A DNA stretch of 64,000 bases. Source: Planktothrix sp. FACHB-1365 (GTDB lineage: Bacteria; Cyanobacteriota; Cyanobacteriia; Cyanobacteriales; Microcoleaceae). Within the stretch, counting starts at the first letter, position 1. Each line of letters opens with the position of its first letter. This document shows positions 54,141-61,932 of this stretch, one piece after another. The notes under the pieces were generated by a model. It worked only from the letters and a program-made list of their open reading frames with translations. It did no database searches and was not told the DNA's origin. The stretch is from contig NZ_JACJSC010000027.1 in the NCBI RefSeq assembly GCF_014697575.1, forward strand, positions 1 through 64,000, read 5' to 3'. The position numbers and the translations under genes were made by a program.

Positions 54141-55628
54141 ATGGCTCTCATGAATCAGCTACCTATAGCAACAGCTTTCTGTTTACCTGCACCTGATATT
54201 GAAGCCTTAAACCAAGGTCGAAATATCTTAGTAATGCCTCGAATATTTATGAACCCAGGGCGACTATTTGCCCTTTATCCGACGGATATTGAATTTAATT
54301 CCTTACCGTTAGAACAATATTATCGTCCGGGTTTTATTCCCATAGCTAAACAGAGTATTGCAGAACTCAATCAAAATAAAGTTAAAATCAAAGTTTGGGC
54401 TAAATGTGAACTTTGCCAAACCTTGGATAAACCAGAGGAGTTAGAAACCTTATCAAAATTAACCGTTTGGACAGCCGAAGGGTTACACAAAACCCTAGAA
54501 CAACGAGGTCATATTTTTCTGGCTTATTTTCGAGTTTATCGACTTCCCCAACCCCTAGAAATTGCTCCCGTTTCTAGTAGTCGGTTTATTTCCCTTCCGG
54601 CTACTATAACTGTTGATGAAAGTCAAGCCATTCTTGATTCTAATCAATTTGAAAATCTCTATCGAAAAATTCTCAATCGTCAACCGCCTGAACATCCCGA
54701 ATTAGAAGAATTAGAAACTGCGATCGCTCAATTCAAAACTAACTCTTCATCTCAGGAAGAACAACTCGGCTTAAACCTTTTAAAAGCCAACATTCATCAA
54801 TTCTTAGGCTGGAAAACTTCAAAACCTGCAAATTTAACCGATGATTCTAGCTTGAATTGGATTAATGAAATAGCAGCATTAGGAAACCGAAGCAAAGAAC
54901 TAGATGAAGGTAAAAGTAACTATCAAGCCGGAACAGACTTTGAAAATATTGTCAAACAAAGCTTAGAATTTTTAGGTTTTACTATAGACTATGCTCATAA
55001 AGGAGGTGCAGGTGGATTAGACTTATTTTGTTCACAACCCTATCCCTTAGTAGGAGAATGTAAAGCTGGGAGAAAAATCCCCAATGATACCGCAGTTCAA
55101 CTCTTAAATTTAGGAACACTGCGTTTAAATGATGAAAAACTGCTCAAAGACACCACTAAATTAATTATAGGCCCTGGTGAACCTACTCAACAACTGAACA
55201 AGGCAGCAAAAGTACATGGTATGGCAATTATTAATCCTGAAACATTAGAAAAACTGGTTAAACTCCAAGCTCAATATCCCGGTTCAGTTGACTTAATTGA
55301 ACTCAAAAACTATTTACAAAAAGGTCAAATGGATGATAACATAGATGAATATATTAAAATGGTGGTTAATCGTTTAAAATTGCGATCGCATATTATTCAA
55401 GTCGTTAAAAAATATCTGAATAATGCTCAAGTCAGCGAAGCAACCGTTTCAGGAATTCATGGAAGTTATTGTGCTAATCCGCCTCAACCCCTATCAGAAC
55501 GGGAACTTTATGAAATCCTGCTCGAACTGTCTTCCCCTCTAGCGGGATATTTCGGACGAAAAAAAGCCGAAGACTGGCGAAATGATCGCTTTTACTTCCT
55601 CAGAGAACTCATAGTAGACCAAACCTGA
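54141..55628 (+). CDS. DUF1802-like protein fused to a PD-(D/E)XK nuclease
   Basis: A 495-residue protein. The N-terminal part (residues 1-155, starting AFCLPAPDIEALNQGRNILVMPR) resembles the cyanobacterial DUF1802 family. The middle part holds a restriction-endonuclease fold: FENIVKQSLEFLGF (Glu268), KGGAGGLDLFC (Asp294) and LVGECKAGR (Glu306-X-Lys308), the classical nuclease triad. A helical C-terminal region follows. It begins 7 bp after the second ATPase and closes the block. It is the probable effector that cuts nucleic acid when the ATPase/winged-helix parts are activated. Target unknown. Confidence 0.78.
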   Translation: MALMNQLPIATAFCLPAPDIEALNQGRNILVMPRIFMNPGRLFALYPTDIEFNSLPLEQYYRPGFIPIAKQSIAELNQNKVKIKVWAKCELCQTLDKPEELETLSKLTVWTAEGLHKTLEQRGHIFLAYFRVYRLPQPLEIAPVSSSRFISLPATITVDESQAILDSNQFENLYRKILNRQPPEHPELEELETAIAQFKTNSSSQEEQLGLNLLKANIHQFLGWKTSKPANLTDDSSLNWINEIAALGNRSKELDEGKSNYQAGTDFENIVKQSLEFLGFTIDYAHKGGAGGLDLFCSQPYPLVGECKAGRKIPNDTAVQLLNLGTLRLNDEKLLKDTTKLIIGPGEPTQQLNKAAKVHGMAIINPETLEKLVKLQAQYPGSVDLIELKNYLQKGQMDDNIDEYIKMVVNRLKLRSHIIQVVKKYLNNAQVSEATVSGIHGSYCANPPQPLSERELYEILLELSSPLAGYFGRKKAEDWRNDRFYFLRELIVDQT

Positions 55629-55654
55629 TGTTTTGATTAAAATTTGTAAAGCAG

Positions 55655-55666
55655 TTTGACGTCAAA
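55655..55666 (+). promoter_or_regulatory. 12-bp palindrome upstream of the phosphatase gene
   Basis: TTTGACGTCAAA, a perfect palindrome 15 bp before the ATG at 55682. It may be an operator or just a chance site; no -10 or -35 can be fixed. Confidence 0.35.
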
Positions 55667-55681
55667 TTTATTGACATAACC

Positions 55682-56293
55682 ATGAACTACGCCAGAACAT
55701 CAAACAACTTCCCGATTAACGTTGATTTCCTCCCCCCTGACGTCATACCCTTTACTGGAAAAATCGGCATGACCTACGCACCGGGAAAATCCCATCAAGG
55801 AATGCACGTACTCTGGGATCGCAGCTTATATCAAGACCTAGACCGTCTGCGCTATTTCTATCACACCGATGTTTTGGTATCCCTCATTGAACCCCACGAA
55901 TTTCATAAAGTCCAAATTCCCACCCTGTTCCCCGAAGCCGAAGCCAGAGGAATGGAAACCATTTGGTTCCCCATTCCCGACCTCAAAGTTCCCACTTCAA
56001 TGCAAGGCGTCATTAACCTCATCCCCCAAATTCTCAACCGAGCTAAAGCAGGTAAAACCGTTGTTGTTCACTGTATGGGGGGATTTGGACGCACGGGAAC
56101 CATTGTATCTTGCTGTTTAGTGACGTTAGGTTATACTCCAGAAAATGCGATCGCCATTGTCCGCCATACCCGTGAATATTGCGTTGAAACCACCGAACAA
56201 GAAGAATATGTCAGCCTATTTTCCCAAGCGTGGAATCAGTTATCAGTAGAGACGTGCCATGGCGCGTCTGTACCAGTTATCAGTTATCAGTAA
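55682..56293 (+). CDS. Dual-specificity/tyrosine phosphatase family protein
   Basis: A 203-residue cysteine phosphatase. The signature loop VVHCMGGFGRTGT (about residues 125-137) has the catalytic Cys and Arg, and WFPIPDLKVPTS supplies the general-acid Asp region, as in CDKN3-like phosphatases of cyanobacteria. It would dephosphorylate Tyr or Ser/Thr in proteins. The last 20 or so residues are encoded by repeats: heptamers (ATCAGTT) flanking a 28-bp palindrome, so the natural end of the gene is probably earlier. Gap 53 bp from the nuclease gene; operon membership is uncertain. Confidence 0.82.
   Translation: MNYARTSNNFPINVDFLPPDVIPFTGKIGMTYAPGKSHQGMHVLWDRSLYQDLDRLRYFYHTDVLVSLIEPHEFHKVQIPTLFPEAEARGMETIWFPIPDLKVPTSMQGVINLIPQILNRAKAGKTVVVHCMGGFGRTGTIVSCCLVTLGYTPENAIAIVRHTREYCVETTEQEEYVSLFSQAWNQLSVETCHGASVPVISYQ
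56246..56273. repeat. 28-bp palindromic repeat in the phosphatase gene
   Basis: GTAGAGACGTGCCA / TGGCGCGTCTGTAC, an imperfect palindrome related to the perfect one in smc (31447). It is inserted within an ATCAGTT heptamer array and read in frame near the C-terminus (VETCHGASVP). Confidence 0.85.
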
Positions 56294-56360
56294 ATAACTG
56301 AGGTTTTAGCAACGATGCTACACGCTAATTTCTGGGCTTTTTGTAACCCTAAATCTACTC

Positions 56361-56777
56361 TCACTCTGCATCGACTTTACCGCGCATCATTTTTAAGTGC
56401 GATCGCTTGGTTTTACTATCCATCCGCTTTCTTTGGGAACTGCGAGTGGGTTTACTGGGTTTGCGGGGTTTAGGAATAGCGATCGCACTTTTAATTAAGG
56501 TTTGAAGTCGTTGTAATGCTTCTTCTCGGTTCTGTTCTTGGGTGCGGTGTTCTTGAGCTTTAATCACGATCACGCCATCTTTAGTAATGCGTTGATCATT
56601 AATCTTTAATAACCGCTCTTTATAATGTTCAGGTAATGAAGAAGCAATAATATTAAAGCGCAGATGAATTGCACTAGCAACTTTATTAACATTTTGTCCC
56701 CCCGCACCCTGAGAACGAACGGCACTCATTTCAATTTCATTCTCTGGGATGCTCACCATCTTAGAAATTTCTAGCAT
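56361..56777 (-). CDS. arfB: Alternative ribosome-rescue factor ArfB
   Basis: Peptidyl-tRNA hydrolase of the ICT1/YaeJ type that frees stalled ribosomes. The GGQ motif lies in SQGAGGQNVNKV (residues about 23-34), the fold matches release-factor domain 3, and the C-terminal tail is very basic (KPRKPSKPTRSSQRKR), as required to enter the empty mRNA channel. Length 138 residues is normal. It converges on the phosphatase gene. Confidence 0.92.
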   Translation of the reverse strand: MLEISKMVSIPENEIEMSAVRSQGAGGQNVNKVASAIHLRFNIIASSLPEHYKERLLKINDQRITKDGVIVIKAQEHRTQEQNREEALQRLQTLIKSAIAIPKPRKPSKPTRSSQRKRMDSKTKRSHLKMMRGKVDAE

Positions 56778-56854
56778 AGTTTATGAATAATTTTATAATA
56801 ATATAGTCGCAACGTAGGTTGACAGAACGTTGTGTAACTTGTAACTCCTTAAGG

Positions 56855-56860
56855 TATAAT
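56855..56860 (+). promoter_or_regulatory. -10 element of the restriction-modification operon
   Basis: A consensus TATAAT located 37 bp before the ATG at 56897. No good -35 lies at 17 bp; TTGTGT at 56830 gives a 19-bp spacer. It supports initiation at about 56867, so the methyltransferase must start at 56897 rather than at an earlier in-frame TTG. Confidence 0.6.
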
Positions 56861-56896
56861 CACACATCTAGAACAATTGTACAAAAAGCTCTTGAG

Positions 56897-57961
56897 ATGT
56901 CGATAAACTCTTATCTTGCTGCTCTAAATGCTTTATGCTTGCCCCGAAGAAGGAGCGAAGAGCTTGTTGCAGTTTCTTTATTTTCAGGTGGGGGAGGATT
57001 AGATCTAGGCTTATCACTAGCAGGATTTGATTTCAGATATGCAAATGACGAAGTTAAATATTATTGCGACACCATTGCTTATAATTTCCCACATTGTATA
57101 ACGGAAACTAAAGATGTTAGAGATTTAAAGGGACAAGAAGTTAGAGGACTTATAAAAGCTGAAAAGATAAGTCTTCTTGCAGGTGGCCCCCCTTGTCAAT
57201 CTTTTAGCATTCTAGGCAAGAGAGGTTCTTTTTCAGATTTTCGAGGGCAGCTTGTCTTTGAATACATTCGTATCATTAATGAATTGGAACCCGAAGCTTT
57301 TGTATTTGAAAATGTGCCAGGGTTATTAACTCTTAACAAGGGTGAAGACTGGGAAAAGCTTTACTATCATTTTAAGATGGAAACTGGATATCAAACTTAT
57401 ACAGATATTTTGAATGCTGCTAACTATGGAGTACCACAAGTAAGGAAGAGGCTTTTTGTAGTAGGCTTTCGTCAACCTACTAAATTTGAATTTCCGCATC
57501 CAAGATATGGTGATCCATTGAATTCAAATTTACTTAATCAGCATCTTCAACATTGGATACCTGCAAAGCTAGCATTAGAAGGTATTGATGGTCTATCTAA
57601 TCACGATATTCGTATTCATGGTGATCGGGTTCGTAGCCGATACGAGAAAGTTCCACCTGGTGGAAGAGACAAAGTAGACCATACAGACAGAATTGATCCT
57701 GAAAAACCTTCGGGAACAGTATTAGTTGGTTCTAAAGCTGGTGGTGGTAGACCTCATATTCATCCCTATATTCCTCGACATATTACTGTTAGAGAGGCTG
57801 CACGTCTTCAATCATTTCCAGATTGGTACAAGTTTTTAGGAACATCGACAGCACAATATAGACAGGTTGGTAATGCAGTTCCTCCCTTACTTGCTCTTGC
57901 TATAGGGGAATCTATTCGATATACACTGCAAAGCCTTAGTAAGAAGGAGTTAATGGTTTGA
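56897..57961 (+). CDS. Type II C5-cytosine methyltransferase (restriction partner)
   Basis: A 354-residue C5 methyltransferase: motif I VSLFSGGGGLDLG (27-38), catalytic Cys100 in GGPPCQSFS, Glu138 in ENV, QVRKRLFVVGF (VIII), VREAARLQSFP (IX) and RQVGNAVPP (X). It protects the host site from the adjacent endonuclease. The gene overlaps the endonuclease gene by 4 bp. It is unlike the two orphan methyltransferases in this window. Codon use (many AGA/AGG arginines) differs from neighbours, which suggests recent transfer. Confidence 0.93.
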   Translation: MSINSYLAALNALCLPRRRSEELVAVSLFSGGGGLDLGLSLAGFDFRYANDEVKYYCDTIAYNFPHCITETKDVRDLKGQEVRGLIKAEKISLLAGGPPCQSFSILGKRGSFSDFRGQLVFEYIRIINELEPEAFVFENVPGLLTLNKGEDWEKLYYHFKMETGYQTYTDILNAANYGVPQVRKRLFVVGFRQPTKFEFPHPRYGDPLNSNLLNQHLQHWIPAKLALEGIDGLSNHDIRIHGDRVRSRYEKVPPGGRDKVDHTDRIDPEKPSGTVLVGSKAGGGRPHIHPYIPRHITVREAARLQSFPDWYKFLGTSTAQYRQVGNAVPPLLALAIGESIRYTLQSLSKKELMV

Positions 57962-59457
57962 CACTTCCTTATCCTGGATATTCTTGGTCTTTTAATCACC
58001 ACATGGGAAGGGTGAACTCAAGAGAAGTTTTTGCGCTTCTTGAGTCAGCCTATCGTTTTAGGCAATATCCCAACTATAGATCACTGATTAATCAAGCTTT
58101 AGTCAGTGAGGGAATTTTTACTCCCAATGTTAGAGCAGATTCCGGTCAAATAGATGCTTGGCGTGATTATCAACAAATTCTTCCTGATTTAGGTCTGATC
58201 TATTCAACAAGATACATTAAACAGCCACAATTAACAACAATTGGATTAATGTATATTGATGGTACAATTGGCTACTCTGAACTTTTTTCTACTCAAGTTC
58301 TTGCTTATCAATACCCAAATGGGCATAAAACAGATATATCTCCTGCGGTAAGGGAGGAGTTATCACAAGCAGGAATAAGCATTCCAATAAATCGAATGGA
58401 ACTGGATATTAATTCAGGTATTCTTATAAAGCCTGGAGTGCTTATTCTCCAAGTTTTAGTTGAACTTTACCAGCAAGGTTATCCTCCAACTCTAAATACC
58501 CGTGAGTGTCTTCTATCACTTGTACCTACCATCCGTAATAGCGATTGGCAGGAGGCTTATACGAGGTTATTGCAAATAAGACAGACAGGTGACACATCTG
58601 ATGCAGATAAGCGAAGATTTCGAGATGTTCAAGAGTGGTTTCAATTTTTAGGACAAAGTGACTTTGTAGTAAAAGATGGTAATAGAATTTCGTTGTCCTC
58701 TACAGCTTTAGCTGAAATTGAGCAACTTCAAACTATTCTGGATTTCCATACTGATCCTGCTACTTTTTGGATACCACCAAGTTCATTGGAGCGTGAAAAT
58801 GCTTTAGCATGGTACAGTTTCTTTGGTAGCCCAAGTGTGGAATCTCAGTGGATAACACCAGATGAGTTGCGTAACCAAGAATACCTCTCAAATAACTACC
58901 CTGATCATGAATTACTTGATGAAATTGATAGCCCACCTGTAGCTATTGATATACCAGAAATTAATCTCAGACCTTTTTCACTAAGTATTCCTGAAGTTAT
59001 TGATGTCAATATTGAAGTTGATGTTGACAGAATCGTTCAAGGTAGGATGCGTCTGCGCGATAAAACACGTCAGCACCAAGAAATTGTTGTGCGGCTTGCA
59101 ACAAGGTTGATAGAACTCTCATACAATATAGCAGATGATCCAAACTCAGTTGATTTACTTGCTGAGAAGAATGGCTTTGAAACTATTTTTGAGATTAAAA
59201 CGATTAATCGTCGCAACTTTCAACCCCGCATTCGTTTAGGTGTAGGGCAACTCTTAGAGTATCGATATAGACGGCAACTTCAAACCCAGGTAAGACCAAA
59301 CTCTATTTTAGTTCTTAGTAATACTCTTCAGCTTCCCCCATGGACACCAAATTACTTCTCATCTGAGGTAAATATTGGGCTCCTATGTTCGGCAGCAGAT
59401 TCATTCTTAGCATTGACTGATGGAGCAGTTGAACTTGAAATTCAAAATACAAATTGA
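57958..59457 (+). CDS. Type II restriction endonuclease of the PD-(D/E)XK type
   Basis: A 499-residue protein. The N-terminal two-thirds contains helix-rich segments that could hold target recognition, with no known motif. The C-terminus has a PD-(D/E)XK core: SVDLLAEKNGF (Asp399) and FEIKTI (Glu412-X-Lys414), followed by GQLLEYRYR, a pattern found in such nucleases. TTG at 57958 follows AAGGAG at a spacing of 8 bp and overlaps the methyltransferase stop. As the partner of the C5 methyltransferase it should cut unmethylated DNA at the same site. Recognition sequence unknown. Confidence 0.82.
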   Translation: MTLPYPGYSWSFNHHMGRVNSREVFALLESAYRFRQYPNYRSLINQALVSEGIFTPNVRADSGQIDAWRDYQQILPDLGLIYSTRYIKQPQLTTIGLMYIDGTIGYSELFSTQVLAYQYPNGHKTDISPAVREELSQAGISIPINRMELDINSGILIKPGVLILQVLVELYQQGYPPTLNTRECLLSLVPTIRNSDWQEAYTRLLQIRQTGDTSDADKRRFRDVQEWFQFLGQSDFVVKDGNRISLSSTALAEIEQLQTILDFHTDPATFWIPPSSLERENALAWYSFFGSPSVESQWITPDELRNQEYLSNNYPDHELLDEIDSPPVAIDIPEINLRPFSLSIPEVIDVNIEVDVDRIVQGRMRLRDKTRQHQEIVVRLATRLIELSYNIADDPNSVDLLAEKNGFETIFEIKTINRRNFQPRIRLGVGQLLEYRYRRQLQTQVRPNSILVLSNTLQLPPWTPNYFSSEVNIGLLCSAADSFLALTDGAVELEIQNTN

Positions 59458-59495
59458 GGGCATTGCTCTTAAATCTTACACTGATAACTGAGTCA

Positions 59496-59520
59496 GGGCG
59501 GGAGAACCCCGCCCCTACGG
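59496..59520. repeat. GC-rich hairpin
   Basis: GGGCGGG (59496-59502) pairs with CCCGCCC (59508-59514), followed by CTACGG. It is related to the inverted repeat at 21071 and lies between the converging endonuclease and glycosyltransferase genes, so it may also terminate transcription. Confidence 0.75.
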
Positions 59521-59521
59521 A

Positions 59522-60739
59522 TTAGACAACATGGCTGAATTCTAAACGTTGTTCTTGAACTAAATCTCGATAGAGATGTTCTAATTGGGTAATATTTTGA
59601 CTGAGAGTATAACGTTCTAAAACCCGTTGACGGGCTTTTTGACCCACAATGGGAATCATTTCCGGGTGATCTCGTAATAATGGTAATAGGGTTCGCAGTT
59701 GGGATGTTACCCCCTGAGTCTTCATAATAATTCCAGCACCGCCTTCCATGACTTCCCCATCGGCCCCCGCATCCGTCGCCACACAAGCCGTCCCACAGGA
59801 CATTGCCTCTAATAACGAGATTGATAAGCCTTCCACCATCGACGGTAACACAAACACATCCGCCCCTCGCAGAATTTCAATCCGTCGGTCTTCATCTCCC
59901 ACGAACCCAAACCAGATAATCCCCTCTTCTCCGTTATAAGAGGCTTGTAACGAAGCTTCCATCGGCCCATCACCCACGATGACTAATAAACAACCTGGCC
60001 CCATTTCCGACTTTTTCCAAGCCTTTAGCAACGACTCAACGTTTTTTTCCGTCGCTAAACGACCTTGATACACAAATACCCGGTCTGCACCCAATTCTTC
60101 CTTAAACCGGGATGGCCCCGGAGAATATTTCTCCACATCTACACCATTGGGAATCACAGCAACCCGGTGTTTTGGGACTCCCAAACGGTTGAGCATTTCC
60201 CGTTGGACTTGGGAAAAGACAATCACACGGTCATAGTTTGCCAAAAACGGCGCGTAGATTTGATAGGTTAAATGTTGGGTTCCTGACTTAATATTGCGTA
60301 ATTTATGGTCAAAGGGAGTGTGAAACGTCGCCACCAAAGGGATATTCAGTTCTGCACAAATTTCAGGTAAAACGAAATCTAACGGCGAAAGGGTCAGGGA
60401 CGCATGAACGAGATCGGGTTTCAACCGTTGTAGAGACTCCGTTAGGACTTTGCTGGAACTGAGGGTGGGAATGGTATAAACTTGGGATTTATACAGACAA
60501 GGCAAAGACACCTCCTGAGTCATGGGAAAAGGTGTCACCTTACTATTTTTGTCCCCTGTAGAAATTTTCCAACTGCCATTTTCCAGTTGCCATTCTGGGG
60601 TGCGGTCATTCGTTGCTTCTTGGGCAAAGTGCAGAAAGCTGACGCGATGGCCCCGGTCTAACAGGGCGTTCGTGATTTCCCTAGAATAAGTAACGTTACC
60701 GCAAAAGGGTGATTTTTTTCCAAGCCAAGCAATGTGCAT
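59522..60739 (-). CDS. GT4-family glycosyltransferase
   Basis: A 405-residue GT-B fold transferase: N-terminal IAWLGKKSPFCGN, LVATFHTPFD, donor-binding IPNGVDVEKYSP and YQGRLATEKN, and the family EX7E-type motif VLPSMVEGLSISLLEAMSCG. It transfers a sugar from a nucleotide donor to a lipid or polysaccharide. Specificity cannot be read; it is not the diagnostic pattern of SqdX. The gene is alone between the R-M pair and an unrelated membrane protein. Confidence 0.85.
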   Translation of the reverse strand: MHIAWLGKKSPFCGNVTYSREITNALLDRGHRVSFLHFAQEATNDRTPEWQLENGSWKISTGDKNSKVTPFPMTQEVSLPCLYKSQVYTIPTLSSSKVLTESLQRLKPDLVHASLTLSPLDFVLPEICAELNIPLVATFHTPFDHKLRNIKSGTQHLTYQIYAPFLANYDRVIVFSQVQREMLNRLGVPKHRVAVIPNGVDVEKYSPGPSRFKEELGADRVFVYQGRLATEKNVESLLKAWKKSEMGPGCLLVIVGDGPMEASLQASYNGEEGIIWFGFVGDEDRRIEILRGADVFVLPSMVEGLSISLLEAMSCGTACVATDAGADGEVMEGGAGIIMKTQGVTSQLRTLLPLLRDHPEMIPIVGQKARQRVLERYTLSQNITQLEHLYRDLVQEQRLEFSHVV

Positions 60740-61028
60740 TCAAGTGATTTGGAATTTCTTAAAATTTGTTTGTTGAGCATGACTTTACCACGATTACTGC
60801 GTTCTGTCCTCAAATTAGTGGAACTCATCAGATGACTCACGTTATTTGGGCAAGTTGACATCGGAATGTAGGCGGTGGAGTCACCGAGTGGGGGAGAGAG
60901 GAAATTGAAGACAATTAAATTTTAGATGTACAATAGCTTATTCAATTTATTGTAACGATAGAAGAACCTAAAAATATAAGTTTTGGGATTCATCGGTTTA
61001 CAGGGGATGTTTTTAACTTTACAAAAAT

Positions 61029-61844
61029 ATGGCAGACAAACAAAAAGATATTTGGGATAAAGCCGCAGTGATTGCTAATCTCGTTTCTGCTGCGATTATT
61101 GCGGGTATTGGCATGGTGATTAATAGTTACCAACAGCAACAAAATTTAATGATTCAAGAGCAAAGGGCGATGATTGAACAAGTTCAAAATCAAGCCAGAA
61201 ATCAACAAGTTAATGCTCAATTAGTAGAAGCTTTAATTGATGAATTGTCGGATAATAATACACAAAATAATTTGCGACAAGATATTGCTTTAAGTGCTTT
61301 ATATAATACTTTAAAAGATCAAAATAAAGCCTTGATAACAGATATTACAGAGCGAATTCTCGTCAATATGATGAGTTATAATGATCTGACGTTTCTTTAT
61401 GCCTATGAAATTTTGAAGCAGGAAGCACCCGAACGGGCAAAACCGGTTTATAATAAAATGTTAAAGAAATTTCATCCGGTTTTAGTTTCAGGACAAGAAG
61501 TAAAACCAAATCCTGATTTAATGTATAAAATTTCTCAATTAAATAGTGAACATAATTTGCATTTTGTCTATATCCACTTTCAAAACGAACAATTGAGATC
61601 CGTTGCTAAAGCGTTACAAAATAGTTTAAATCAAATAGAAGAAAAATTATTAGCTCCTAGTATTAAATTAATGCCCGGAGAATATTCTCCTGAAATCCGC
61701 TATTTTTATGATGAAGATTTACCGACCGCGACCCAAGTTAAAGCCTTGGTGGAGAAACAATTGAGTAAACCCTTTATTCTCAAAAAGTTGGGAACAGAAG
61801 GAGAATTACCCCAAGGTCAAATTGAAATTTGGATTCCCAAATAA
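61029..61844 (+). CDS. Membrane-anchored coiled-coil protein of unknown function
   Basis: A 271-residue protein with one hydrophobic segment (VIANLVSAAIIAGIGMVI, residues 14-31), a Gln-rich coiled coil (about 33-60), a helical middle part and a C-terminal alpha/beta domain (about 175-271) ending IRYFYDEDLPTATQVKAL, then GQIEIWIPK. This C-terminal pattern occurs at the ends of several cyanobacterial proteins of unknown function, possibly a ligand- or protein-binding module. No enzyme motif seen. A bidirectional terminator separates it from clpC. Confidence 0.65.
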   Translation: MADKQKDIWDKAAVIANLVSAAIIAGIGMVINSYQQQQNLMIQEQRAMIEQVQNQARNQQVNAQLVEALIDELSDNNTQNNLRQDIALSALYNTLKDQNKALITDITERILVNMMSYNDLTFLYAYEILKQEAPERAKPVYNKMLKKFHPVLVSGQEVKPNPDLMYKISQLNSEHNLHFVYIHFQNEQLRSVAKALQNSLNQIEEKLLAPSIKLMPGEYSPEIRYFYDEDLPTATQVKALVEKQLSKPFILKKLGTEGELPQGQIEIWIPK

Positions 61845-61890
61845 GCAGCTTTTCTAGGCTTTTCCCTCGGAATTTACAAGAAAAGAAAGA

Positions 61891-61921
61891 AAAACCCATC
61901 CTACTCAGTAAAATGGGTTTT
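61891..61921. terminator. Bidirectional terminator
   Basis: AAAACCCAT (61891-61899) and ATGGGTTTT (61913-61921) pair perfectly, with A-rich and T-rich ends in both directions. It serves both the membrane protein gene and clpC. Confidence 0.8.
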
Positions 61922-61932
61922 CCTCAAGGGAA

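Noticed and set aside
48056-55628. BREX, DISARM, Dnd/Dpt or other known defence system
   Set aside because: No PglZ, helicase, methyltransferase or Dnd-type partner; ATPase size and motifs do not match those I know.
56819-56896. Longer N-terminus of the third methyltransferase
   Set aside because: It would overlap the TATAAT promoter element; ATG at 56897 is downstream of the likely transcription start.
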